From positions 62,001 to 126,000 of the forward strand of contig LNAC01000165.1 of assembly GCA_002007465.1 (NCBI GenBank): a DNA stretch of 64,000 nucleotides, written 5' to 3'. The position numbers and the translations under genes are program-made. This DNA is from Ailurus styani. Taxonomy: Eukaryota; Chordata; Mammalia; Carnivora; Ailuridae. Under the pieces are notes generated by a model. It saw only the letters and a program-made list of their open reading frames with translations, was not told where the DNA came from and did no database searches. How positions within the stretch are numbered: position 1 is the first letter of the stretch; every line of letters starts with the position of its first letter. Shown piece by piece: positions 14,784 through 25,380 of the stretch.

Positions 14784-16030
14784 CAATAACAGAGCTCTCC
14801 TTATATCATTTTTAGAGAAAATCTGAAACTTAGATTGTTATTAGGCTTGACTCAAAGCACCAAGACTGAATTATTAATAATTCATTCAATGTGGTGATAG
14901 TCAAGAGCAAAGCCAAAAGATCTAACCATCTGATTTGAAGTGATCAAATCTTTCCTTGTAGCTAATTATGCCATGACTCAAGGGATTAAACCAGAAGATC
15001 GGCATATTAAGATGCTCCATCTCTGCATAATTGGATATATTTGCTGGATACTGCATTTCCCTTCTATGTCACATGTGGAGATGTTTATTCATGTGTTTAA
15101 TAAATTTTTATTTAATTGCTCTAATAATTTTTAATGTTGATTTTCCCACTGTCATTTAAACAATTTTTATGGTAGTGTCTAGACTTTTGTTGTTTCATGT
15201 TAGCAGGTCAATTTTTCTTTCCATAGCACTCCTCGAATTGGCTAGAAATTTCACTGTGTTTCATCGTCTGAACACAAATCCAAGTCACACTCTAAAAATA
15301 GATAAAGCATCTATATTAGTATTAGACTCACTATATGAAGAAAATGCTTCCAACCAGATTTCACTACTTCATTTTTCATACCTTCAGGCCCACTACAGAA
15401 TCTCCCATTTCACCTATCTTTGTGTACTTTAAGCCAAACAATGTGGAGGCAGAAGGTGATAACCTTCCCTAGCCCCATATCTCAAGAGTGTGAACATTTA
15501 GATGCAAAGAACACAAAATAATCCTATTCATCCCAAGAACTCTAAAAAACACTGAGGATTATTTTCCACTTAACCTCTTCCTAACCAGGCAGACACACAT
15601 TTCAGCAGTTTCATAGTAAGCAAATGTTTTGGCATAAAATCTCTCTTTAATTAAGATTTTCTAGAATGTGAAATAAATGGTTTAATAAAACATGCCCTTG
15701 AACTGACCTAGTTCTGAAGTGAAAACCATCTCCAATGGCTTTATGACTTGGTTTCTTCCACAGCACAAATATTTTTTGATATGATAGAGTTGATGCAAAC
15801 ATCATGCAGGCCCTAGTCTAGTTACTGGGGAAAAAAACTAGAAATGCACAGTTAATCGAAATAGAGAATAGAGTGGTGAGATGCAATCTTTAAAGACTGA
15901 ATTGTTTCTGAAACTGGTAAGCTATATTGTTTTCAACACTTTTAATGAGACATTATAGGCTGTAAAAAACAAAAGAGGGTCAATCAGAGAGATTATCTTA
16001 AAAGTTGCCAAAGCCATAAACTACATCTGT
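14784..16030. other. Intron 1, no element recognised
   Basis: Unique-looking AT-rich sequence; open frames at 14940-15134 and 15169-15432 have no family features or flanking splice logic. Confidence 0.4.
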
Positions 16031-16530
16031 ACAAGAAAAAGCTGAAGAAGGACTCTGTTTGTCTCAGGACTTTGTCTGATGCAAGTAACACAAAATCTGA
16101 CCAACAGTGAGTTCAACGAATACAGGTCTTTCCCTCACATAATGAGAAGTGTAAAGCCAGGCAGCCCAGAACTGATGTAATACCAAGTGCTTTCTAAATG
16201 TCTGCTTTGCCATCCTTCACACATTGACCTTGTCATACTTGTCATCTGTTCAAAGGGTGACCTCTAGGCATCATGTCTGGACACTCCACTTCCTAGACAT
16301 GAAAAAGGATGAAGAATCTCTGTTCCTCTTCATGAGAAAAGTGACAGCTTTTCTGAGAACCTCACCTAAAGGACTTCTTACATCTCATTAGCCAGAACTA
16401 GGTGACACAGCTATCCTTAGACCAATCGCTAGCCCGGGGGTGATAGAGCATCACACAGATTAAAGCAATAATGATCCATCCCCAGTGTTACCAAGACAAA
16501 TCAGGATTCTGTTTGACAAGGAAAGTGACG
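16031..16530. repeat. Old interspersed repeat remnant, family uncertain
   Basis: Blocks such as TGATGCAAGTAACA, CTCATTAGCCAGAACTAGGT and GACCAATCGCTAGCCCGGGG resemble a common ancient mammalian repeat with a 'ccaatcactggc' end. Family not named. Confidence 0.4.
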
Positions 16531-16733
16531 GGGGAAGTAAACGCTAATTAGGCCACTGATGGTGATTATAATGGATCTGAGTGCATCTTCTTTCTCCAGC
16601 AAACCATTTTAGAAGAGAAACCACATTCTTTAGGTATCAAGGCTCTACCTGATTTCATTCAAAAGTTCTCAATGCATTAAACATAAATTGTAAACTATTT
16701 TTAAATAAATCAACAGTAAAACTAAAAACATTT

Positions 16734-16914
16734 ATTGTATTTATTTATTTGACAGAGAGAGAGAGAACACAAGTTGGGAGGGGGGATGCAGACAGAGGGA
16801 GAAGCAGGCTCCTGCTGAGCAGAGAGTCAGGCACAGGGCTCCATCCCAGGACCCTGGGATCATGACCTGAGCTGAAGGCAGACGCTTAACCATCTGAGCC
16901 ACCCAGGAGCCCCT
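16734..16914 (-). mobile_element. CAN-SINE
   Basis: Reverse copy from TATTTATTTATTTGACAGAGAG to CTGAGCCACCCAGGAGCCCC. Flanks TAAAAACATTT and TAAAAGCATTT mark the target duplication. Confidence 0.92.
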
Positions 16915-16922
16915 AAAAGCAT

Positions 16923-16956
16923 TTTTTAAGACATGTATTTATTTATTTTAGAAAGA

Positions 16957-16993
<37 letters not shown>

Positions 16994-17157
16994 CGCGCAT
17001 GCGAGCGTGGGGAGGGGCAGTGGGAGAGGCTGAGAAACCCAAGGGACTACCCCCTGAGCACAGAGCCCACCCCGGGCTTGATCTCATGACCCTGGGACCA
17101 TGGGCATAGCCGAAACCAAGAGTCAGATGCTTAATCGACTGAACTACCCGGGCACCT
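16923..17157 (-). mobile_element. CAN-SINE with expanded GT/GC tract
   Basis: Second reverse copy directly beside the previous one, ending in a diverged head (GAACTACCCGGGCACCTC). Its GA-rich stretch is replaced by (GT)n/(GC)n at about 16957-17000. Confidence 0.88.
16957..17003. repeat. (GT)n-(GC)n alternating purine-pyrimidine tract
   Basis: About 12 GT units, then GCGCGCGTGTGTGCGCGCATGC-like alternation inside a SINE. Confidence 0.92.
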
Positions 17158-17600
17158 CAAAACTAAAAGTTTTTTAATGTACTTACACTCTTGAAAATTG
17201 CCGAAAAGGCAGAGAGAACAGATTACTCGTCTAGTTCCTGGTAAGTTTGGTTTGTAGAACCTCTTTACTGTACTGAAAATCTCCTCCTTCCATTTCTAGC
17301 CATACACCTCCCCCACACCTCCACTTCCAGTTTTCCTGTGGGCTGCCCCACCGTCATCTCTTATAACCATAGTTTTCCCCTAACTAGCCCTGTCCTCACC
17401 AAATATACCCTCCTTCAATGTTTATTCTTCAGGGCACTACAATTTGACATCTGCCCTCAACACTCCACTGAAAAACCCTGAGATGAACTCATCTCCTGTC
17501 TGATTCATTTTTCATCTTTCTTTACCTGCCTGTAGCATTTAAAGATAGTGGCCCCTCTCTGTGAAATCTTTCCCTTGTCGGCTCCATAATATTCCTCTTC
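17158..17600. other. Intron 1, no element recognised
   Basis: Pyrimidine-rich sequence; parts around 17400-17580 may be a very old L2-like remnant, but I could not support it. Confidence 0.35.
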
Positions 17601-17868
17601 TAGAAGGCAGTCTAGTAGAGCGATAAAACACAGAGGCTCATGATCCAGACTGGGAGTCCATTCCAAGCTCTACTACTTACTGTCTGTAAAAAGTAATGAG
17701 AAATTCGTTGAAACAATCTGTGCCTCCACAGTCTCATTTCTGAAAAAGGAATCCTGGTTCTATCTACTTCACAGGGTTGTAGTGAGGGCAGTTGATTAGA
17801 TAATCCATTTGAAGAATTTAACAGAGGACCTACCACAGCTGGTGTTCAATAAGAACTCTTAACTACTA
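17601..17868 (+). mobile_element. MIR SINE, nearly full length
   Basis: Follows the MIR consensus across about 265 bp: TCTAGTAGAGCGATAAAACA, TCATTTCTGAAAAAGGAATC, TACTTCACAGGGTTGTAGTGAGG, ending TGTTCAATAAGAACTCTTAACTACTATT. Confidence 0.85.
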
Positions 17869-18329
17869 TTCTTCTTCTCTTTTATCTCTCCCCGTCCTTC
17901 TTGTCTGTTTGCAAACTGTACACTGACCTACGAAACAGGTATATCCCAAAATGAGCTCAAATTGTTTCAATAACAGCTTTGTTCAGACCTATACGTTTCA
18001 AGGCAAGACTCCAATAACAGTAACTCTGCATGGGTTCATGATCTGAGGACAGGTCCCCTGATTTTTCTAGCAACTCACCTACTTAAAAAATTCTGACCAA
18101 TTTCAGCCCAAACCATGCCACCTTCTCCCTAAAACCAAAACTAACTGAAACTCCCAAATCTTTTCACTTTGAATATTCTCAAGGCAAATTTCTCTAGTTC
18201 TCCATTTGTATACAATAACTTATAAATGCAAATGTAAGACTTGACTTTTCTTTCTGGCTTATTCTTACTTCGGGGACTTCATATATTGAATACTGCTTCT
18301 CTCAGACAAAATAGTCACTATCTCTCCCA

Positions 18330-18880
18330 GTTATCTCTTACCGGGAAATTTGATAAGCATGCTTCCTAAATTACTGATAAAAAGATTTAGCAGGAAAGGA
18401 TCTAGAATAAAGTGACTTGTAAAAAGCCACTTGCAGGGTGCCTGGGTGGCTCAGTGGGTTAAAGCCTCTGCCTTCGGCTCAGGTCATGATCTCAGGGTCC
18501 TGGGATAGAGGCCCGCATCGGGCTCTCTGCTCAGCAGGGAGCCTGCTTCCTCCTCTCTCTCTGCCTGCCTCTCAGCTTACTTGTGATCTCTCTCTCTGTG
18601 TGAAATAAATAAAATCTTTAAAAAAAAAAAAAGCCACTTGCACTCACCCTCCTGTTCTACTGGTTCATCAATCTGGGCACATCAGGCACAGTTGTTCAAC
18701 TTGCATGAATCCACCTAACTAATCTATTAGCCAGCCATCACTTTCTAATTTGTGGACAAAAACACTGGGAGATTTTTCTAAAATTCTTTACTGAAACCGA
18801 GATGCCCTATTCCTCCATTTTCCTCTTATACAGATCAGTTATTCGATGAGTTAAGACTTCTAAAGCAAATTTACAGCTAC
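18330..18880 (-). mobile_element. CR1/L3-class LINE fossil, reverse transcriptase region
   Basis: Read on the minus strand, fragments of a CR1-clade reverse transcriptase are visible: a GFSKEF piece (family pattern DFSKAFD) near 18790-18805, followed at the proper distance by LVRWIHAS (family pattern VRWIHNWL) near 18695-18720, with stops between. On the plus strand the block AATCCACCTAACTAATCTATTAG is its counterpart. A SINE (18436-18627) splits it. This is an old mammalian L3/CR1 insertion; assignment rests on motif order, not on a search. Confidence 0.6.
18436..18627 (+). mobile_element. CAN-SINE, young, perfect target duplication
   Basis: Carries the GTGGGTTAAAGCCTCTGCC variant, poly(A) tail of about 12, and a perfect 15-bp duplication AAAAAGCCACTTGCA at 18421-18435 and 18628-18642. 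Confidence 0.95.
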
Positions 18881-19003
18881 TTAAAAATATGTAATGATGG
18901 TGAAATACCAGGGTTGTTTCTTACTTTTTGTGGGTCATAAGTCCCTTTGAGAATCAGTGTAAGGCTATGGATAATCTTCCTCAAAAAATTGTTTAAATGC
19001 TCA

Positions 19004-19197
19004 TGCACAGCCACTGGGTGGCTCAATTAGGCATCTGCCTTTGGCTAGCGGGCTGGGGTCATGATCTCTGGGTCCTGGGATTGAGCCCAACATCGGGCTC
19101 CCTCATCAGTGGGGAGTCTGCTTCTCCCTCTGCCCCTCACCCTGCTAATGCTCTCTCGCTCTCTCTCTCAAATAAATATTTTTAAAAAATAAAAAAA
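19004..19197 (+). mobile_element. CAN-SINE, diverged head
   Basis: Head CACTGGGTGGCTCAATTAGG with small deletion; AAATAAATATTTTT tail. AAATGCTCA occurs on both sides. Confidence 0.9.
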
Positions 19198-20767
19198 TAA
19201 ATGCTCAACACACACAATGCATACAGCTTATCATCATTATGTATACTAGAAAAAAGGAATTGTGCTTTATAATTATGGCCGCCAGAGAAAGACATGAAAT
19301 TTTCATTAACATACCAGTTCAAGTTTAGACAACCATCTTTCTTTTTTAACTTATTCTTTTTTTCCTCCCTGAAAGCAGCAAAGACTTACTTGGCACAAAA
19401 TTAAAATCTGCCATCAAATGTCACCATTTAAAAATGAAGATTTATCTATCTACATCAAGTTTTATAAACAGCCTAATTTTTTCAAAGCAGCTACTTTCTC
19501 TTGTACAGAATGTAGTAATTTTGGCCATTTAAAAATCACATCAATGGTCTCCTTACAAGTAAAAACTAGCATTCCATGATGTTGCTAAAGAATTTTTATT
19601 TTTTCCAGGCTACAGGGCAAGACTACTCTGGTAGATCTAGCCTACCGCTTATATTGAAGCCTCAGTATCAAAAGAAGTCAGCAAGGAATCACTTACCGAG
19701 CTTTATAAGGGTACTTGGCTTTATTTAACTCATCTTGTAGAATTAATTCTCTAAAAAATTCTGGCACAGTTAACTGATGTGGAATGCTGACAAAGTGTTT
19801 CTCAAACATATCACAGACATCAAAAGAATCAGCACAACAGCTTTACGATTTTATGATACATAGGATAAAATAAGCATCCATGGTATTATCAAAAATGTCT
19901 ACATGAGTTTGTTGAAAAAAATAACTGTGAAAGCATTCACCAAAAAAGCCAATGGCAAGATTTTTGTAGGCGATTTTTAACTGGTATTAATTACCTACAT
20001 TAAAGTAATTTGCTTACATCTGAGCAAAATTAAGCTATCTAACACTTCTTCCCAAATGAAGCAGAAGTTCTGGATAAACTGCTGTCTTAGGGTGATTATC
20101 TTCACATTTATGTCATTAAATCTTTTTTAAACGGATGGTAACTGTTTTTCAGAATTGTTTTGGGAGATAGGGAGTGCACAGGACGTGAAAATGGAAAGAT
20201 AAGGCTGGGAAAGAATGAGATTGTGATTAAACTCTTTTCTTTGAGATTATATACAAGCTACAGAATATAGTAGAGTACAAGTGAAATACTGCCACCCTGT
20301 GGAATTATCACATAAATAAAATCTTCAAATTTGGAAAGATGATAGGAATTTCCTATCAATTTTCAATTGGAATGACAGAGCGTAATCATTGTCAAAGTAC
20401 TTTCAAATATACTATTCATCAAAAATAAAATGCAAGGGGTACATATGGCCAATGTGTGAGTACATCTTTTCCCGAGTCTGAGGTTCTAGTCAATTAAATG
20501 ACTTGACAGAGTCTTAAGGATGTTCAGCAGCAAAGCAAACACTGGAGCCCCAGGCTGCTGACTCCCAGTTCACTGCTGCTTACACCAGCTAACCCCTCCT
20601 AAAGAGCCTCTGACTACTCTCATCTAAACACTGTATTTCAGAGAAGAGAAAACTGAGACTCAAAGATTATCAAGGCTTCTCCAACATTTCCAATGGGTCA
20701 TGGGAACATAGCATGATGCAGTACCCTACTGTCACGAAAATTCTTTGAAGACTTGTATTTTTCCCCT
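19198..20767. other. Intron 1, mostly unrecognised; possible MIR scrap at 20470-20665
   Basis: AT-rich sequence without exons. Near 20640 AGAGAAGAGAAAACTGAGACTCAAAG resembles the MIR core in reverse, but the match is weak. Confidence 0.35.
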
Positions 20768-20783
20768 AAAAATTCCTGTGAGG

Positions 20784-20970
20784 GGGCTCAGTTGGTTAAG
20801 TGTCTGCCTTCAGCTCAGGTCATGATCCCAGGGTCCTGGGATCGAGCCCCACGTCAGGCTCTTTGCTGCGCAGGAAGCCTGCTTCTCCCTCTTCCTCTGT
20901 CTGTCGCTCCCCCAGCCTGTGCTCACACTCTCTCTCTGTGTCAAATAAATAAATAAAATGTAAAAAATAT
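20784..20970 (+). mobile_element. CAN-SINE, 5'-truncated, perfect target duplication
   Basis: Begins inside the head at GGGCTCAGTTGGTTAAG. A perfect 16-bp duplication AAAAATTCCTGTGAGG lies at 20768-20783 and 20971-20986, so the truncation happened at insertion. Confidence 0.95.
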
Positions 20971-21202
20971 AAAAATTCCTGTGAGGTTTGTGTTCTATTC
21001 TATATCACATACATATCTCCTTCAATCTGAAATGTTGTTTTTTTTTTCCCTCAAATGTCTTTTAGAAAAAATGTTGCTTTAAGACAATGATACATTTCTA
21101 TCCTGGGCTACAAACTCACGAGTCCAGAACCACACTGAAGATGGGAACACAGAGGGTATGAGTAACCCAATTTGAGACACGTGGAAAGTGCCTTGCTCAC
21201 CT

Positions 21203-21295
21203 TCATTCATTCATCAAGTATTTAATGAGTACCTGCCAAATGCTAGGCATTGTTTCAGATCATAGACATGTTATGATAATAAACACCCGAGTTAT
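21203..21295 (-). mobile_element. L2 LINE 3' fragment
   Basis: TTCATTCATTCATCAAGTATTTAATGAGTACCTGCCAAATGCTAGGCATTG-type block is the reversed L2 3' end. Confidence 0.75.
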
Positions 21296-21299
21296 CAGG

Positions 21300-23055
21300 T
21301 AGCATAGAAGAGCAAAGGTTTACTTCTTGCCCACACTAGAGTTCACTGCAGACTGGCTAAGTAAGGGCCATTCCTCACATTTTCATAATCTTCAAGCTGG
21401 GACCATCAGAGCAGTCACTATTTGGAACATCAATAGTAATCTCTTGGCAGAGAGAAAAGAACGCAACATATCAACAGGGAATGACATGTATCATTTCCTC
21501 TTACATTTTATTGACCAAAAGAAGCCATATGACAAAGATATTCTTCTTCAACAGGGCAGAGAAGAATAATCCACCCACAGGGAGAGAATGCGGACATTGG
21601 TAGGTAAGAGCAGTATGTCACACCCAACTTTCCCAAATATGCTGAGGAAAGTGATGCTGGGTAACTAGAGGAAAGAGGTTAAGATCTCTCGGTATGTCAG
21701 ATGGGAACTCAAGCAATTTTACTTAAATGTTAAAGGGTTATCACAGAAGGCTAGAGGACTTGGAAGGTGTAGGCATCAGACAGGTGAAATATACAGGAGT
21801 ATGAATTAAACACGTAGACAGAAAGGTATTCAGAATGTTTGTAACTTTGATTTATGGCTCTAAATCCCAGTACTGACATAGCATTTTATCAATAAAAACT
21901 GGGGAAAGTTGCCTGTGTCCAATGAAGGATACCACATCTGATCAGAAGCAACAAGTCAGGATTGCTTAATGTACCCATAAATAAAACGCTAGTCATGTAG
22001 GTGTTGGCCTCAGAGCCAAATGTACACAAATTATATCTAGGATCCACACATTAGAGCTGCCTCATTAAATCCACATAAAACAACCAGTTGAGGGGGGCAG
22101 GGGGGCGCAACAGAGGCAGCATATGCACTAGTCCTATATATGACCGAACCATGTGAGTTCATTAAACTCTGTGCTATTTTCATAGCTCAGGAAGACATAC
22201 ACCAGCTGGAGGCGTGACTACTATTCCTTCCCTCTGCTAATGCTGAAAGGTTAAATCTCTGACCAGAGGCTCTCACGAAAGCCTTCACACTGAATCCAAT
22301 CAACACTGATGGCCTCCACAGCTGCCAAAAAAAAGAAAGGGATCTTTCCTACATTGTCACTGATGGACCACAACAGACACCCATGGAGAATAAGATATGA
22401 ATCCCCTGTACCCCTAATCCAAAGAAAGAGGTATGTGCGTGTGTGTTGTGCATTGATCAGGTTTGATTTAGACAGATCCAATAACTTTACATTATAAATC
22501 ACCTGTCGTATTTAAAAATTGTATAATAAATACGAATTATTTGAAGAAGCTACCTCGGACTGGTTTTCGTGTTATTCCACCGAAGCCAATGGAATAATGA
22601 AGATGGTTCGCTGCAGACCTAAGATTGCCACAGTTGTGACAGAAATCGAAGAAAAGGGCAGAGCACTATCAAAGAGTTGTATGAAACGGTGGGAAAAAAT
22701 AAGAGTCTGGGTGACTGAAACTTAGACTGTTTTCAGGAAGTGGCAGAAGTACAGGCAAAAGTAGGCAATTGTGAGGAACCTGAAAGGTCATAGTAAGAAG
22801 TTTAGATCTACTGTATAGGAAAAAAGAACTCAACAAAGAATTTTTAATTGCACATGTGACATTATCCAATCTGTATTTTAGAAAGATAATTCTGGTAGCA
22901 GGGTGGAAGAAGGACTGAATAGAGAAAGGACACAAAGGAGTTAGATCATGTAAAAGGCCACTGAAATACCAAGGAAACAAACCATAACAGAGGCAGCAGG
23001 ATGAAAATAAAAAGAGGTAGTTGGGGGAGAACGGAAATATTTCAACTTACATAAT
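21300..23055. other. Intron 1, no gene recognised
   Basis: Several 60-100-codon open frames (for example 22251-22502 minus, 22669-22980 minus) show no domain, no conserved motif and no paired splice sites. Part of 22740-23020 may be an old repeat related to 9746-10300. Confidence 0.4.
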
Positions 23056-23057
23056 CT

Positions 23058-23215
23058 CTTACAGTGACCTCCCAAGCCAGCTGGTATCAAAAGCACCTGG
23101 GAAACTGTAAAATTCTTATTCCCTGGCCAGTCCCAGAACTATTAAATCAAAATCTCCTAAGGATGTAGACTAGGAAACGCTTGGCATACCTCAGGGATTC
23201 ATCATGCAATCAGCT
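23058..23215 (-). mobile_element. hAT-Charlie MITE fragment (MER3/MER20-like)
   Basis: AAAAGCACCTGGGAAACT and TTAAATCAAAATCTCCTAAGG follow the order of Charlie-derived MER elements. Terminal inverted repeats are eroded, so the subfamily is open. Confidence 0.55.
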
Positions 23216-23433
23216 CAGCCTAATGAGTTATGCTTCCACGTACTTGAATGAGCTCCGTCTTTAAATCAGGAACACAGAAAAAAAAGCTTTGTGAAGGTTG
23301 ATCAGTGGTTGAGGGTTTGATATATTGAGTTTACAGTACTTGTAGGACATCCAGATGAAAAAGTCTTATAGACAATAGAAGATTGGGGACAATCCTTCAA
23401 AGGAAGAAGGTAGCTTAAGATAAGAGGTGATTT

Positions 23434-23640
23434 GGGCGCCTGGGTGGCTCAGTGGGTTAAAGCCTCTGCCTTCGGCTCAGGGCATGATCTCAGGGTCCTG
23501 GGATGGAGGCCCACATCGGGCTCTCTGCTCAATGGGGAGCCTGCTTCCTCCTCTCTCTGCCTGCCTCTCTCCCTACTTGTAATCTCTCTCTCTCTCTGTC
23601 AAATAAATAAATAAAATCTTTAAAAAAAAAAAACAAAAAA
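23434..23640 (+). mobile_element. CAN-SINE, mustelid-type variant
   Basis: GGGCGCCTGGGTGGCTCAG head, GTGGGTTAAAGCCTCTGCC variant, and an A-rich tail ending AAACAAAAAA. Confidence 0.94.
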
Positions 23641-24515
23641 CCATGCACTCTTACAATGCAGCAACTGAAAGGCAAATAACCCAATTAAAGATGAACGGAG
23701 ATATAAATAGATATTTCTCCAAGAAGATACACAAATGGGTACCGTCTGGTTGACATATGACCGATAAGCACAGGAAAAGACGTTCAACATTATCTATCAG
23801 TTATTAGAGAAATGCGAATCAAGATGATAATGAGATACTTCACATCCCCTGTGATGGTTAAAATTAAAAATAGAGGCAATAACAAATGTTATGAAGGATA
23901 TGGAGAAATTGAAACTCTCATGCAATGCTGGTGGGAATATAAAATGATAGTTACTTTGGAAAACAGTTTAACAGTTCGTCAAATGATAAACCATGGAGTT
24001 ACTATGACTCAGCAATTCCACTTCTGGACATATACCCAAAAGAAGTGAAAACAAACAAATAAATAAAAAGATGTAAAAACATGTCTATGCAAAAGCTCAT
24101 AGCAGCATTATTTAAAAAGTGAAAACCACCCATTATGTCCATCAACTGATGAACAAATAAATGGAAAGTGGTATATCCATACCGTGAATTATTACTCAGC
24201 AATTAAAGTATGATTGAAGCATGTATAGTCCCTTACAAGGACCCACATATTGTATGGTTCCATTTATATGAAATATTCAGAACAGACAAATTCATAGAGA
24301 CTGAAAGTACATTACTACATTAACCAGAGGACGGAGGAGGGAGAAATGAGGATTGATTAGTAACGAGTACAAAATTTCCTTTTGGAGCGGCGAAAATGCT
24401 GGGTAACTCATATTGACTTTGTGAATATACTAAAAATTTCATATAACTCAGTTATATGCTTTAAAGGGGTGAATTTTATGACATGTGAATTATATCTCAA
24501 TAAAACTTTTTGAAA
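23641..24515 (+). mobile_element. L1 LINE 3' end (ORF2 tail and 3' UTR)
   Basis: Contains the L1 ORF2 C-terminal region (TTTCTCCAAGAAGATACAC, CAATGCTGGTGGGAATATAA, CAGCAATTCCACTTCTGG) and a 3' UTR ending TATCTCAATAAAACTTTTTG. Frames broken. Confidence 0.85.
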
Positions 24516-24640
24516 ATATGGATTTCCAGGTTCCATTTTTGGCGATTCTGTAAGTCTGCGACTGACCCAAGAATCTGTATGTTTAAAAAGCTCACCAGGT
24601 GATGCTAATGCTCAATCAGGTTAGGGACTCACTGGTATAT
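24516..24640 (+). mobile_element. hAT-Charlie MITE fragment (MER20-like)
   Basis: AAGAATCTGTATGTTTAAAAAG and CTCACCAGGTGATGCTAATG match the right half of a MER20-type element. The outer ends are missing. Confidence 0.55.
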
Positions 24641-24689
24641 CTAGAAAATTCGCTAGAGAGTTACCTGAGTTACATTTGAAGGAAAAGAA

Positions 24690-24965
24690 AAGATGCCAAC
24701 AGCCGTAGTCCGTATGAACAAAGCACTGAGAGAGGCTGGCCCTGCCCCCAGTCCTCCAGGCCTCAAGAAAGAAGGCCCCACTCACCACCCCATAAAGCGC
24801 TGCCTCCTGGAGTCCCCATCCCCCCCTTCTTCCCAGCTGCCCCCCCAGCACTCTCCGTCAGCATTGTTGCCCAAAACCCTACAGCTCAGCCCCCCGTCAC
24901 AGGACTCCAGAGGAGTCCTACCACAAAAGACTGAAACACTTACACGCCTCTGAGCCCCCAGACTC
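24690..24965. other. C-rich, locally GC-rich patch in intron 1
   Basis: Cytosine-rich on the plus strand (CCCATCCCCCCCTTC, CAGCTGCCCCCCCAGC) in otherwise AT-rich intron. An 86-codon proline/serine-rich frame is open (plus, 24693-24953) but has no family features. Few CpG, so not a CpG island. I do not call it a gene. Confidence 0.4.
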
Positions 24966-25144
24966 TGGCTTTGCCCTGGTCACTTCAGTAAAACCAGGAT
25001 TCTCACTCATAGAAGATCAAGTCAGAGCACCAATTTCCTCTTGGATTCACATCACACAGATCTTTAAGAATTGCGTTGCTTTTATGTTCATAATTACATA
25101 AAAAAATAATGAGGGAAGATCCTGTTTTTCTTTAAATACCAAGT

Positions 25145-25380
25145 TTAAAATACCATCCCCTCCATAAAGACTCTCTCAACCCCTCTCCCATTCCTGATTA
25201 TGGGATGAACTTCCTCCACTCCACTGCATATACACTATAGATTTTCAGATTTCTGTATAATCCTTCCTGATGACAAGTCTTTTTTTTTTCTCAGCTAGAA
25301 TATAAATTTCTTAAACTCAAGAGCTGTGAATTTTTCATCATTTCCCAGCACTTATCACAATGTCAGATGGATAACTGAAC
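25145..25380 (+). mobile_element. L2 LINE 3' region
   Basis: Follows the L2 order: CCATAAAGACTCTCTCAACC, GCTAGAATATAAATTTCTTAAACTCAAGAGCTGTG, CCCAGCACTTATCACAATG. Confidence 0.7.

Noticed and set aside
22251..22980. Cluster of 60-100-codon frames near 22.3-23.0 kb, considered as a processed pseudogene
   Set aside because: I could match none to a known protein, and there is no poly(A) tail or target duplication.
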